A stretch of 64,000 nt of DNA from Stomorhina lunata. Lineage: Eukaryota; Arthropoda; Insecta; Diptera; Rhiniidae. Within the stretch, counting starts at the first letter, position 1, and each line of letters opens with the position of its first letter. The position numbers and the translations under genes were made by a program. The notes beneath the pieces were generated by a model. That model searched no databases, was not told the DNA's origin, and worked only from the letters and a program-made list of their open reading frames with translations. The DNA is taken from the NCBI GenBank assembly GCA_933228675.1, contig OW121743.1, positions 51,502,656 through 51,566,655 of the forward strand, written 5' to 3'. Shown piece by piece: positions 47,761-58,855 of this stretch.

Positions 47761-48531
47761 ATGCCCTTCACCACCATAGAAGAAAAGGGTATTATAAGTT
47801 TGTGCTGATGTATGTAACGCGCAGAAATAGTTGTCTTAGACCCACCTTTTAGTATACCAATAGGCTTAGAATCACGATTTAGCGATGTCAGTCCGTCCGT
47901 CTGGCTGGACGGCTGACTGGACCCCCATATAAACCTTGTAATCAAACTGCAGGTCGCAATTCTAAATATAATTTGATGAAATTTGGCGCAGATCATTTTT
48001 TTGATAATGGGACCATGGCTATTGAAATTGGTCTAAATCGGTCCATTATTTATGGTACCTCTCATAGGTCCCACTTCCCGGAATTGATATATTGGCCACA
48101 AATGTCAATATTTTTTCATGAAATTTAAAGAAAATACTGCTTATATAAACTGGAATCGCTGTACCAAATTTCGTTGAAATCGGTTTACATTTGGCCATAG
48201 CTCCCATACAAACTCATTAAATGAGACAAAAATCTTTAAAACGCTCGTAAATCTAAAGATAATTAGAATTTTGAGTTTATTTTTTGCCTACATAAGTAAC
48301 AACTGTAATCAATTTGCCAAATTTCGAGATAATCGGTCCACATTTGACCCCAACTCTCATATAAGTACAAATGACGGAAACAGCTTAAATATATAAGTTT
48401 TGAGAAAATGTTTGTATGATGTCAATATTTAGCAAATATTTGTCTTTATACAGGAAAAATAACACCTTTGACCTCAGGGGTGAAGGGTATCGTATGGTCG
48501 GGCTTGACCGACTATAGCACTTTCTTACTTG
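47761..48531 (-). repeat. Family A dispersed repeat, near full length
   Basis: On the minus strand it runs from CAAGTAAGAAAGTGCTATAG, TCGGTCAAGCCCGACC to the terminal CTTATAATACCCTTTTC hairpin. It contains the GTCCGTCCGTCTGGCTGGAC tract and all shared blocks. Confidence 0.8.
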
Positions 48532-50081
48532 GTTTGTGATAATTTTCGGTTATTACCTTCCAAAAAAAATGGAAATTTGGTCTTTAATCCTTTTGACTGG
48601 CATATTATCTCGTTGAATTTTTTGGGGAAATAACCGAAATTTATCTCAAAAATATATTCGAAAATGTTCGACTTGAAAACAATCGATTTCCATTACATAC
48701 CTGTGTATTTTATAAGCATGTTTGAGTAAATTGTTAAAAATGTCAGATACCTACTGTATCCATATTGTGGTGGAGTCTGTAGAGAACTTATATGCAACTA
48801 AATAATTTTGAAAATCTTATATTTAAGGCAAACTATAAAATCAAGAATGTAAAAAAATAATTTGAAATTTTTCAAAAAATTAAAATTAAACAGAGAATCA
48901 CAATCAATCATACAACAGCAAAAAAAATTTGGAAAATTATAAATCAATCAAAGAAAAAATTTTGATAATAAATTAACACTGATATTATTGTAAAATAACT
49001 GAAAAAAATCTAAACAAAATTCAAATTCAATTGATTCAAAATAAAAATCATTCTAAAATTGGAAAAGCTACTTACCACTAAACGAATGACTTCCTGGATA
49101 GATTTTATAGTTGCAATTTTGAGGATTTTTTTTTATTTAAATTTAAAGCGTAAGTAGTAGAATTGATTGAATAGTAGTAGTGGTAGTAGTAGTAGTGAAT
49201 AGGTAGTAGAAATGAAGAAGTAGTAGTAGTAGTTATACAAAATAGCAGTAGTTGTAGTAGTAGCAGAGCAGTAGTAGTAGTAGTAGTAATAACGAAAATT
49301 TTGTAACAATTAAAAATTATTTTACATTATTTTTTGAAAAACGTTGTTTTAGTTAAACAATTTTAATTTAAAACAATTTTGATATTGAATTTATTGGTAG
49401 TTGCGTAATAACGTTGTTGTTTTTTTTTTAGATGAGGGAGAGTAGTAGTAGTAGCAGGTGTTTTTTAGTTTAATTTATTCACAGATTTAATAATTTGTTA
49501 TTAGGTATTTACATACATACGTTTTGAAATTGATACAGCAGGTGCATTTTATAAGTTTTACGTTTTTTGTTTAAATATTTTAGTTTTTTTTGCGTTTAAT
49601 TAAATAAGTAATAAATTTAAATACATATTATATAATGTAAAGATAATAAATAATTATGTAAATGTTAAGTAAATATTTATATTTATGTATGTATTTATGC
49701 GTTAAATAGGTTTTAATTGTTTGAACTCATTTAAATAAATTAAAAAATAATATTATTTAATAGAGGAAAAAAATATGATTTACATTTGTATGTTAATATG
49801 TAACAATGAAAAAGTCGTGCCAATAAAAAAAAGGGGAAAATGTAGTTTTTAAGAGATAATGAAATTTATTGATGCAGAATTGTGATAAATAAAAAAAATG
49901 CGATTTATTTCTTTTGTTTTATTTTTTAGCTTTGTCCTTTAACTTCAAATTAATTGAATTTGATAAAATTTGTATGGGCTATCAATCGCAAAACCATTAC
50001 TTTCTAAAGATATTTACGATGTGGGAACTACAAGTATTTGCATATGAATGTTCTATATCTGTTACAAAGAAATAAAAGAAA
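48532..50081. other. Intron d-e with (AGT)n tracts
   Basis: AT-rich. Interrupted GTA/TAG trinucleotide runs lie at 49152-49210, 49220-49290 and 49441-49460. Otherwise unassigned. Confidence 0.6.
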
Positions 50082-51881
50082 AACAAGTAAAAGTGGTATA
50101 TTCGGCTTTGCCGAATCTTGGATACCCTTCTCCAATGGTGTTGCAAAAGTACTTAATGTAATTCCTAGCAAAATTTGGTTATACTAGTACCTATTATATG
50201 CAAAGAGTCTTTAAAATTAAGAGTCGGAAAAAGAAAAGCTTTTCGGTGGCGTCATCATCTAGAATAGTTATGGACCAGCCAGTAGCTTCGATATATGTGT
50301 CTATTTTACGAACACTTAATAAAAGATGCTTCAAAATGTAGATGCCCTAAGATTTGCAAAAGCACATCGATTTGATGAAAAGTATTCTGGCATGCAACCC
50401 AAAAACATAGTGTCCAGTGAGGGTTGTGCACTTTAATTCGTACGAATTATCCAACTAGTAAAAGTTCTTGATTAGTTATGTAAAACTTTGAAGTTAGCGG
50501 ACTGATTTAAGTCAAAGCTTTAACAATGATTGTCAATGTAAACAAGCCTTAGAATTATAGGGTATAAACTCTTAGTTCTTGATACATACGTGAAATATAT
50601 AGCTTTTAAAATTTAAATGGAATTAAGATGAATACTTTATCAATAATAATGTATTGTTCTTTCGATCTGTCCAATGGATGTGTGGAAAGTTTTGCTCTAG
50701 TTCTTTGTGCAATTATAATGTGATTTAATTTATCAGCATTAAAGTGATTCCCGGTCGGGGTTATATGGAAGATTTCACTAAATGTGAATAGAGCTCGCCC
50801 ATTTTCAATACCGAACTTTTCAAGAGATCAGAAATACTTTTGTCAAATGTTGTCCCTCCTGAATAACGATATTGCACAATGTCTTTATACTAAATGTCAT
50901 CATCGTATCTATTATAATTTGTGATTTATTAGCTACTAAGAGATTGTCTTAGGCGAAGTTATACGGAAGCAATTGTCAAACGTGAACGGATTTCTCCCAA
51001 TTGCAAATAAAAAATTTAAATTTTCGTTGATATGTGAGATACATACATACATACATATGTAGGTTTTGAACGGATATCATGTACTCAGTTGGATTTTTGT
51101 ACTTCCTAGGAAGATTAGCTTTAATTTGATATATAATAAATTCTCAAATGTTATCATAATGTTCAAAAGTCAGACACAAAATTAAGATAAATGCAGTGCG
51201 TCTGTCTGCTAAAATCAGATTTGTGGAGCTCCTGGAAGGTATAAACATATGCATTTTACACAAAATTTTAGGAAAAACAATACTTACAAAATGTCAACAA
51301 AATTTCTTAGACACGTACTTTGGGCAATTTGCTGTACATCAAATGTAGTGTTATGGCGATATCTCAATTGTTTATGGACCGCTTTTAATAAAATTTAATA
51401 ACGTGCTTGGCTGGGGAATTTCCTAAAATCTGATATAAAATTTATGTAGGTTCGTGCTAAAGGAGGATGGTTATTCCTATTTCTGCATTTCATTTTTTCA
51501 ACAAACATTCTATAATGCGAACTTTGGGCAATTTGCGATACATCAAATTCAGTGTTTTGGCGATATCTCAGTTATTTATTGACCGATTTTGATAAAATTT
51601 TACAGAGTGCTTTGGGGAACCATTTCCTACAATGATATATAATATATTATCACATGTACACCAGGAGTATCTTTTTTCTCTTGTTATTTAAAAGTGTGTT
51701 TCAATCAAAAATTTTAAAATTTTCGTCTAATTTTTGGTATTTTTTCGATATTTTCGGTGTTTATAAACCGATTTTAATGAAATTTAATAGCGTTCATTGC
51801 GGGAGAATTTCCTAAAATCTGATATATAATTTATGTAAGTCCATCCTCCGGGGGCTTCAGAAACTTGATTTCAACAGACAG

Positions 51882-51931
<50 letters not shown>

Positions 51932-52061
51932 GGACATTCCTTAATCGATTCTCCTCCCGATTCTGAGTCGATCGGTATAATTTTTATGGGGTCTACGATC
52001 ACTAATACAAACGGAATCACAAACTTATAATACCCTTTCACCTATTGGTGAAGGGTATAAA
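50082..52061 (+). repeat. Family B dispersed repeat, second copy
   Basis: It is collinear with 6173-8826 but shorter by about 670 bp, chiefly from a deletion covering 7560-8020 of the first copy. The same start (AACAAGTAAAAGTGGTATAT), (GACA)n tract (51876-51931) and hairpin end are present. Confidence 0.8.
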
Positions 52062-52522
52062 AAAAATATATTAAATTTTTGGGGTCATTTTGGTCCCTGT
52101 TGGCCATGAAAGGGTTAATAATTTTAGTTTATGTAATCTTTGTTATTAACTTAATAGTTTTCTAGAAGGCTATGCAAAAGAAATATTGTCTGAACTAAAG
52201 CAATGGCTTAGATATTTCAAAGAACAGGAAATTTGCATATAAATTGATTTTGACTCCGGTGACGCAGGGGTTAAAGATTTCAAATTTTGCTGAAACTATA
52301 TCCACTAATTCAACATTATGTTACTCATAATTAATCAATATATTTTTGCTAAAAATTTAAAAAAAATTTAAAATTATTAAATTTTATACCTAATGCATTC
52401 GTAATAAATCACTTGGGTAACAAAATTTTTTAAAAATATTAAAAGGTCATTTGGAAATCACATGAAAGAAACGAACCAATTTTAACAAAATTTTATATTT
52501 TACAGTTCTAAAATAAGTAAAA
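52062..52522. other. Unassigned intron sequence
   Basis: AT-rich, between a family B and a family A copy; nothing is seen. Confidence 0.5.
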
Positions 52523-53297
52523 AACAAGTAAGAAAGCACTATAGTCGGTCAAGCCGACCATACGATACCCTTCACCACTAAGGTTTTTCCTGTATAAAGA
52601 CAAATATTTGCTAAATTTTGCCATCATACAAACATTTTCTCAAAACGTATATATTCAACCTGTTTCCGTCATTTGGACTTATATGAGAGCTAGGGTCAAA
52701 TATGGACCGATTATCTCGAAATTTGGCAAATTTACAGTTGTTACAAAAATTATGTATGCAAAAAATAAACTCAAAATTTTCATTATCTTTAGATTTACGA
52801 GCGTTTTAGTGATTTTTTGTCTCATTTGGTGCGTTTTTGAAGAAGAGTTTGTATGGGAGCTATGGTCAAATGTGGACCGATTTCAACGAAATTTGGTACA
52901 GTGATTAAAGTTTACATAAGCAGTATCTGTTTTAAATTTCAATATTGATATTTGTGGCCAATATAGCAATTCCGGGAAGTGGGACCTATGGGAGGTAATG
53001 GACCGATTTTGACCAATTTCAATAGCCGTGGTCCCATTATCAAAAAAATTATCTGTGCCAAATTTCATCAAATTATCTTTAGAATTGCGACCTGTAGTTT
53101 GATTACAAGGTTTACATGGGGGTACAGCCAGCCAGACGGACGGAAAGGACGGACGGACATCGCTAAATCGACTCAGAAAGTGATTCTAAGTCTATTGGTA
53201 TACTAAAAGGTGGGTCTAAGACAAATATTTCTATGCGTTACAAACATCAGCACAAACTTATAATACCCTTTCCACCTATGGTGGTGAAGGGTATAAA
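52523..53297 (+). repeat. Family A dispersed repeat, full length
   Basis: It starts AACAAGTAAGAAAGCACTAT, AGTCGGTCAAGCCGACCATA and ends CCACCTATGGTGGTGAAGGG plus TATAAA. It contains GACGGACGGACATCGCTAAA. This is the best reference copy in the window (775 bp). Open frames inside differ among copies. Confidence 0.82.
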
Positions 53298-53365
53298 TAT
53301 AATAGTCAATGCCAGCCAGTGTGCAAAATCACAATCGGTCACCATTTGACCATAGCTCCCATATA

Positions 53366-54155
53366 AACAAGTAAGAAAAGCTATAGTCGGTCAAGCCCGA
53401 CTATATAATACCCTTCACAACTAAGGTCAAATATGGACCAACAATTAAATAAGTTTTCCTTAAGTCTTAAAGACATACATACATAAACTATGTGCTATTT
53501 TTTCAAAATTTCGAGACTTATATCATTTCCGGCTAAGGGCCTGATATGGGAGCTAGGGTCAATTGTGAACCGATTGTTACCAAATTTTGATTATTGATTT
53601 ATATTTACAAACTATTTATCTGTGCAAATTTTAAGTAATCAAATGCATTTATCTTTAGGGTTATTAACGTTTTTGTGCTTTTATGTGCATATAAACGTCT
53701 TTTGAAAATGTGTCTTGTATGGGAGGTATGGTCAAATATGGGCCGATTTCTACAAAATTAGGAACACTGAATAATGTTATGATAGGCAATATTTGTGCAA
53801 AATATTATTAAAATACAACAACATTTGTGGCTCTAAAGGATCAAAAACTCTATTCCGGGAAGGCATCCCGAAATAGTACCCGAAACAGTAATCCGATTTC
53901 GCCCAAAAATTATAGGGATCGTCCTGTGCCAAATTTTATCAAATTATCTTTAAAGGTACGACCTGTAGAGTGATAACAAGCTTATATGGATAACCAGCCA
54001 GCCAGCTGGACGGACATCGTTAAATTAACTCAGGGAGTGATTCTAAGTCGATTGGTATACTAAAAGATAGGTCTCAGATCAATATTTCTATGCGTTACAA
54101 ACATCAGCACAAACCCAATATACCCTTTCCACCTATGGTGGTGAAGGGTATAAAA
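53366..54155 (+). repeat. Family A dispersed repeat, subfamily 2
   Basis: It starts AACAAGTAAGAAAAGCTATA, GTCGGTCAAGCCCGACTATA and ends with the same hairpin. The interior is diverged from the other copies (GCCAGCTGGACGGACATCGT). It is inserted in the remains of another copy (53298-53365). Confidence 0.8.
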
Positions 54156-54584
54156 ACTTCTGGAAACACAAAAATACATAAAGAAAAGGTTGTTTATGTC
54201 CGTCTGTCCGTCAGATAAAAGCACGATAGCGCCTTAACGAAAAGAGCTAGAGGGACAAAGTTTTACAAAGGTATTTTGGATGTCTTGAAAAATATGTATG
54301 TTGAAAATGAAATCGGTTTCAAATTAGTTAGAGCTCCCATATAACCCCGCCCCGGGAAACACATTAATGCTGATAAATTGAATACAATTGTAATAGCTAT
54401 GACGATTATATTTAAAATAGGGAAGTTTTATGCAATTTTTGATCAGTTTATCAAATTTTATAGGAATCAGTCCATATTTGACTTTAGCTTTCATATAAAA
54501 AACACTCACGGAAACCAAAAATTTTAGCAAAGGCCAGTTAAAAGCTATAAAATTAGAAACTATGATAGCTATGGCCACTACATT
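54156..54584 (+). repeat. Dispersed repeat fragment with a GTCCGTCTGTCCGTC tract
   Basis: It resembles family D in layout (TAAAAGCACGATAGCGCCTT, AGAGCTCCCATATAACCCC). No hairpin end is visible. Confidence 0.45.
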
Positions 54585-54995
54585 CTCACTCTTATTTTCA
54601 AATGGAAAACTCAATTTAAAATAAAAATTTCTCAATTACAAATGGAAAGTTCTCATTTTCAATTACACATTTCTCAATTTCAAATGAAAAACTCATTTTC
54701 AAATGCAAATTTCTCAATTACAAATGAAAATTTCTCATTTCTATTTGAAATTTTCTCAATTACAAATAAAAAATTCTCAATTTCAAATAAAAATTTCTCA
54801 ATTACAAATGGAAATTTCTCAAATTGAAATGAAAATAATCAATTTCAATTGAAAATTTCTCATTTCCAAATGGAAATTCTCAATTTCAATTCGAATTTCT
54901 CATTTTCAAATGAAAATTCTTAATTTCAATTGGAATTATCTCATTTTCAAATGTTAATTCTCATTGTCAATTGGAATTTTCTCATTTACAATTGA
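54585..54995. repeat. Cryptically simple array, ~20-bp TTCTCAATTTCAAATGAAAA units
   Basis: About twenty imperfect units alternating CTCATTTTCAAATG and CTCAATTACAAATG. The open frame at 54642-54827 only reflects the period. Confidence 0.75.
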
Positions 54996-55704
54996 AAATG
55001 GTGTAGACCGTCGTCCTAACCCTTTTTTTGATCTTATAGAACAACTCTCGGTACATGTTAGCTCACTACATTAAGGGGCGTTAAACTAGTCCCTCGGGTG
55101 ATAATACGAGGGCGTCAGTGTCCACAGTTGAGATAAAGGATGACAAAGATATGTCTGGGCTTACCAAGTTAAGAACAATCAGAACCGTGTTTAGTATCCG
55201 ACATCCCCTGCATAATCAAAATTCTCACGATGGTATTTTTTCATTACCGTGAGTTAATTTTCCAAAAAAATTTTTACAGAAGGTAATATTTAATTGTTGG
55301 TCTTGGTAGGATTTGAATCGGGGCAATATAGTTTAAATTACCATTTTAATTAGAAATAAGTACTTCTGTAATAATTTATTAGTTATTCGGATGGTATGTT
55401 GTAGTCATTACAAAGTAACCAGTTACCAGAGTATTTGCCATTACCAAAGTTTTGCTGGGTGTATAAATATAAACATAAACTTTGTGTGAGCGAGACTATG
55501 CTTCGATAGCGCTTAACCAGATTGTTAATTTGAGAGCTATATATTGAGTCCTTAATTAAACCGGGTTGTTTCCTAATAGCACCTGAAAACCTTAGAGTTG
55601 AGGACCTAAGAATATTAACGAAAGAACTGCTTATGTAACCCTTTGCAGATTTCAGACCACAGACAATATCATCTAGGTAAATGAGTTAAAGAGCCTTTTG
55701 TAAT
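54996..55704. other. Unassigned stretch
   Basis: It is less AT-rich than its surroundings at 55000-55220 and may be old mobile-element sequence. No motif is recognised. Confidence 0.4.
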
Positions 55705-56994
55705 ATAAAGGGTGGTTAAATTGTAAGGGCCGATGTTGAATGTGAACCACACCTAAACACAAAGTTTTTTTTCCGAATTTTATTTGACATTTCTCTATTT
55801 CAGACTTACTCAATTTGAACCATGGAGAGATACACAATCCAACAACGTGTTAAAGTTATCCAGACATATTATGAAAATGGGCGTTCAAATCAAAATGCAT
55901 ATCGTGCACTTCGTGATTTTTTTTGGTCAATTTGATCGTCCAAATGTGCGTACAATCGCAAAAACCGTGGAAAAATTCGAGCAAACCGGGTCTGTAGAAG
56001 ATGTGAGAACACCAGTACATGCTCGTACAGCTCGTACTGCAGAAAATATTGCTGCTGTTCGCGATAGTGTGGCTGAAGAGCCGTCCACCTCAACTCGTCG
56101 TCGTGCCCAACAATTGCACCTCTCACGCTCGTCGTTGATGAATATTATACATAAAGACTTGCATTTACACGCTTACAAGGTGCAATTGGCTCAAGAACTA
56201 AAGCCTCTTGACCATTCCAAACGTCGTGAATGGGCAGAATGGTGGCAAGAAATGGCAACAGTGGATGATCAATTTTCGAAGAAAATCATCTTCAGTGATG
56301 AGGCACATTTTAAGTGGATTCGTCAATAAACAGAATTGCCGCATTTGAGCGAATGAGAATCCAAGAGTGATTGTCGAAAAACCAATGCACTCACAAAGAG
56401 TGACTGTTTGGTGCGGTTTATGGACTGGCGGCATCATCGGACAGTATATTTTCCGAAATGAGGCCGGTCAGGCAGTTATTGTGAATGGTGTTCGCTATCG
56501 TGAATTGATAACGAACTTTTTATGGTCCGAATTGGAAGATATGGATGTGGACGATATGTGGTTTCAGCAGGATGGTGCCACTTGCCTCACAGCTAACGAA
56601 ACAATGGCTCTTTTGCGCAACAAATTCAATGGCCGTGTTATCGCACGTAATGGCGATGTCAATTGGCCGCCAAGATCATGTGATTTGACACCGTTGGACT
56701 TTTTCTTTGGGGTTTTTTGAAAGAAAAGGTGTACGTCGATAAGCCAGCAACAATTCAAGACCTAAAGGATGAGATAATTCGGCACATTAACGGCATAGAA
56801 CCTCCATTATGCCTCAGGGTCATCGAAAATTTGGACCGTCGGATGGAGATGTGCCGCCGATTGGCCGATATTTTGTTCCATACATAATTGAGTAATACCA
56901 ATATATAACAATAAAATCAAATTACAATAATTTCCTAAATAGTTTGTGTTTTATTCAAAATCAACATCGGCCCTTGAAATTTAACAACCCGATA
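55705..56994 (+). mobile_element. Mariner-type element, copy 2, defective
   Basis: Inverted ends GGGTGGTTAAATTGTAAGGG and complement GGGTTGTTAAATTTCAAGGG; ~1.29 kb, the full size for a mariner. Confidence 0.88.
55822..56886 (+). pseudogene. Mariner-type transposase of copy 2, broken
   Basis: ATG at 55822 starts MERYTIQQRVKVIQTYYENG. A T-run shift occurs near 55920, after which VRTIAKTVEKFEQTGSVEDV, QLHLSRSSLMNIIHKDLHLH and KKIIFSDEAHF (first catalytic Asp) are readable. A small deletion at 56310 and a nonsense codon near 56346 follow, then MWFQQDGATC (second Asp) and SCDLTPLDFFF, where another one-base loss near 56702 breaks the DFFLWG motif. The tail lacks the CRRGRGAHL segment kept in copy 1. 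The lesions differ from those of copy 1, so they arose independently after insertion. Confidence 0.88.
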
Positions 56995-57595
56995 TAAGGC
57001 CTCGTTTCTGCTGATATTGACAGGTTCTACCCACGTAGAGGAGCATAAGAAACTAAATGAATAATAAATAATTGTAACAACATCCAATAAGCTTTAAAGC
57101 TTATTTAAATAAGTAACAACAGAAGTGTAGGAAGTAAAGAAAAGATAATTCTTGATATTATGCAGAAACATTATAATTCGTATTTATTCGGTCTTGCAAT
57201 TTCATATAATACGTAGTTCTTTATCTTTGTAATAAAATCTCAAATTCAATTAATCATTGAGGTACTTAAAATTTTTTATCACTGTTACAGAATAGTTAGT
57301 GTATCAAAAATGTTCATAAGATCTCATCGGTTTCGGCTTAAAAACTATGACGGTAGTGATATATTTAAAAAAAAAAAAATCAATAAACTTAAATAAATGT
57401 GCATATTAGGAAATAACTAAAAGAGAAGAATGTATAAAATATGTTAGAAATATATATAAAGACGATAACTGAAATAGACACACAGTGACACACATTTATG
57501 ATTGGAAAATGTTTAAACAAAAATAACGACATTTGAAGAAAGTGATTTAAAAAAAGATCCAAAAATAAAAGAATAACAAAAATTTTAATACTCAC
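56995..57595 (-). other. Intron d-e, part next to exon d
   Basis: AT-rich intron; nothing is recognised. The donor GTGAGT of exon d is at its right edge. Confidence 0.6.
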
Positions 57596-58230
57596 TATTT
57601 TCCATATAAGTTTTCGCCTTGTAGCCACCAAAATGATGAGAATAATCCGAAACAAAATGTAAACCTAAATAGGAACCAGAGGAGACATAACGCAATAATT
57701 TTAATTTAGTGCTCCAATCACCACAAAGACGTTTAGGCAGGACTTCCGGATTAGCACGGTTATTATTATTGTTATTGCTATTGCTGTTGCTATTGTGATG
57801 ATGATTATGATGGCTATTGCCAGCCGACGAGGGATGTTGAAAGTAAGGATTACCTTTGGGATAGTCGGGTGTTTGTATAATAAAATTATTGCGTGGACTA
57901 TAAAGACTCGAATAGATTTGCAATAGTTTCTGATAGTTATTCTGAGCCAAATCATAGCTGTTGTAGTCCGTATTTTGGGGAGCATAGATATTTACATCGG
58001 GCGAAGTGTTCGTAAGAAATCTTAAGTTATTTGCTGCCGCATCATAAGAACTTCTTTTGCGAAAGTTTCTTAAATTAGGATTATTATAGTTAAATTTGAG
58101 ATTTAGATTATCCTGGATATTTGAATCGATATGGGGTCCATAACGATATTTGGAAGATGTAGACTTTGAAGATGATTTCAGGGATTCCGAGAGTTTGGGT
58201 TCGGTTATCTCGAGGTAATCATAAGTGCAG
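57596..58230 (-). CDS. Exon d: second half of the CUB domain with an Asn/His-rich insertion
   Basis: This exon has 211 complete codons; acceptor CTTACCCTTAG, donor GTGAGT. It continues the CUB with CTYDYLEI (586-593, the third cysteine and the YD.LEI strand) and ends it with LPKRLCGDW..LHFVSDYSHHFGGYKAKTY. Between these, about 150 residues (roughly 57740-58202) are foreign to the CUB fold: Ser/Lys-rich, then Asn/Tyr-rich, then a run of NSHHNHHHNSNSNSN type. The exon leaves in phase 1 and joins exon e 20.5 kb away with matching phase, so no exon need be missing between them. Confidence 0.88.
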
Positions 58231-58302
58231 CTAAGGGTAAGAGAATTTTGGGATTTTCGAAATTTTAAAAACTTGTTTCCATTTTAGAGCTGGAAGACTT
58301 AC

Positions 58303-58501
58303 CCTTGCTCATTTTCAATAACAAGCTCCTCAAATTCTATGACTATTCGGTAGCCCGCAGGTGCTGTTATTGTGGTAAAACAGTTGGCATTGTCTGGATA
58401 TTGGCGGGGAAATGATGGACTCCATATGGAAGCTCTGGGATGTTCTTTGGTCAGAGATACCGTTTTATTGCAATCGTTGATCCAATTACGTCTTAGGGAA
58501 T
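58303..58501 (-). CDS. Exon c: first half of the CUB domain after CTLD1
   Basis: The exon is 199 bp, acceptor CAATTCATTAG, donor GTAAGT, entry phase matching exon b (G+AT) and exit after GG. It encodes the CUB opening: C529 in NDCNKTVSL, then IWSPSFPRQYPDNANC, which is the CUB signature (SP.FP..YP.N..C), and the strand GYRIVIEFEEL. A nearer AG (10 bp inside, CCCTAAG) would give the wrong phase, so 58501 is chosen as the exon start. It is separated from exon d by a 72-bp intron, the second smallest in the gene. Confidence 0.9.
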
Positions 58502-58855
58502 CTAATGAATTGATTTAAAAATATAATTTGTTAAAATTAGAATTTAGAATTTTTTCAGATTTTGACTGATTGTGCATTCGATATTAAATAGATAATTTTT
58601 AAAAAATACTGACATATAGTTAACAGTTAAGGAAATTAAACCTTGGAAAACATTTTTAAATATGTTGAACCGACAAAAGTGAGACCTAGTTTGTGAAGAT
58701 AACCGTTTCTTGGCTTAGCTTTATTTTTCGAGATATAGCGTTATTAAAAAAATGGAGGAGGTTGCACAATAAATATTCGCGTAACTCGAAAACTGTTTCA
58801 TTTATTGAAGTAAGTAAAAAACCGAAATTCGACAAAAATTTTAATCAAAATCTTT
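58502..58855 (-). other. Intron b-c, part next to exon c
   Basis: Plain intron sequence; no repeat until the array begins near 58856. Confidence 0.6.

Noticed and set aside
55300..55325. GGATTTGAATCGGGG resembling a tRNA T-loop
   Set aside because: There is no acceptor, D or anticodon stem around it, and no A/B box spacing.
6173..56994. Family B then mariner in the same order at 6-11 kb and 50-57 kb, as a segmental duplication
   Set aside because: Spacing and intervening sequence differ (1.4 kb of unrelated sequence against 3.6 kb with two family A copies), so the shared order is best explained by independent insertions.
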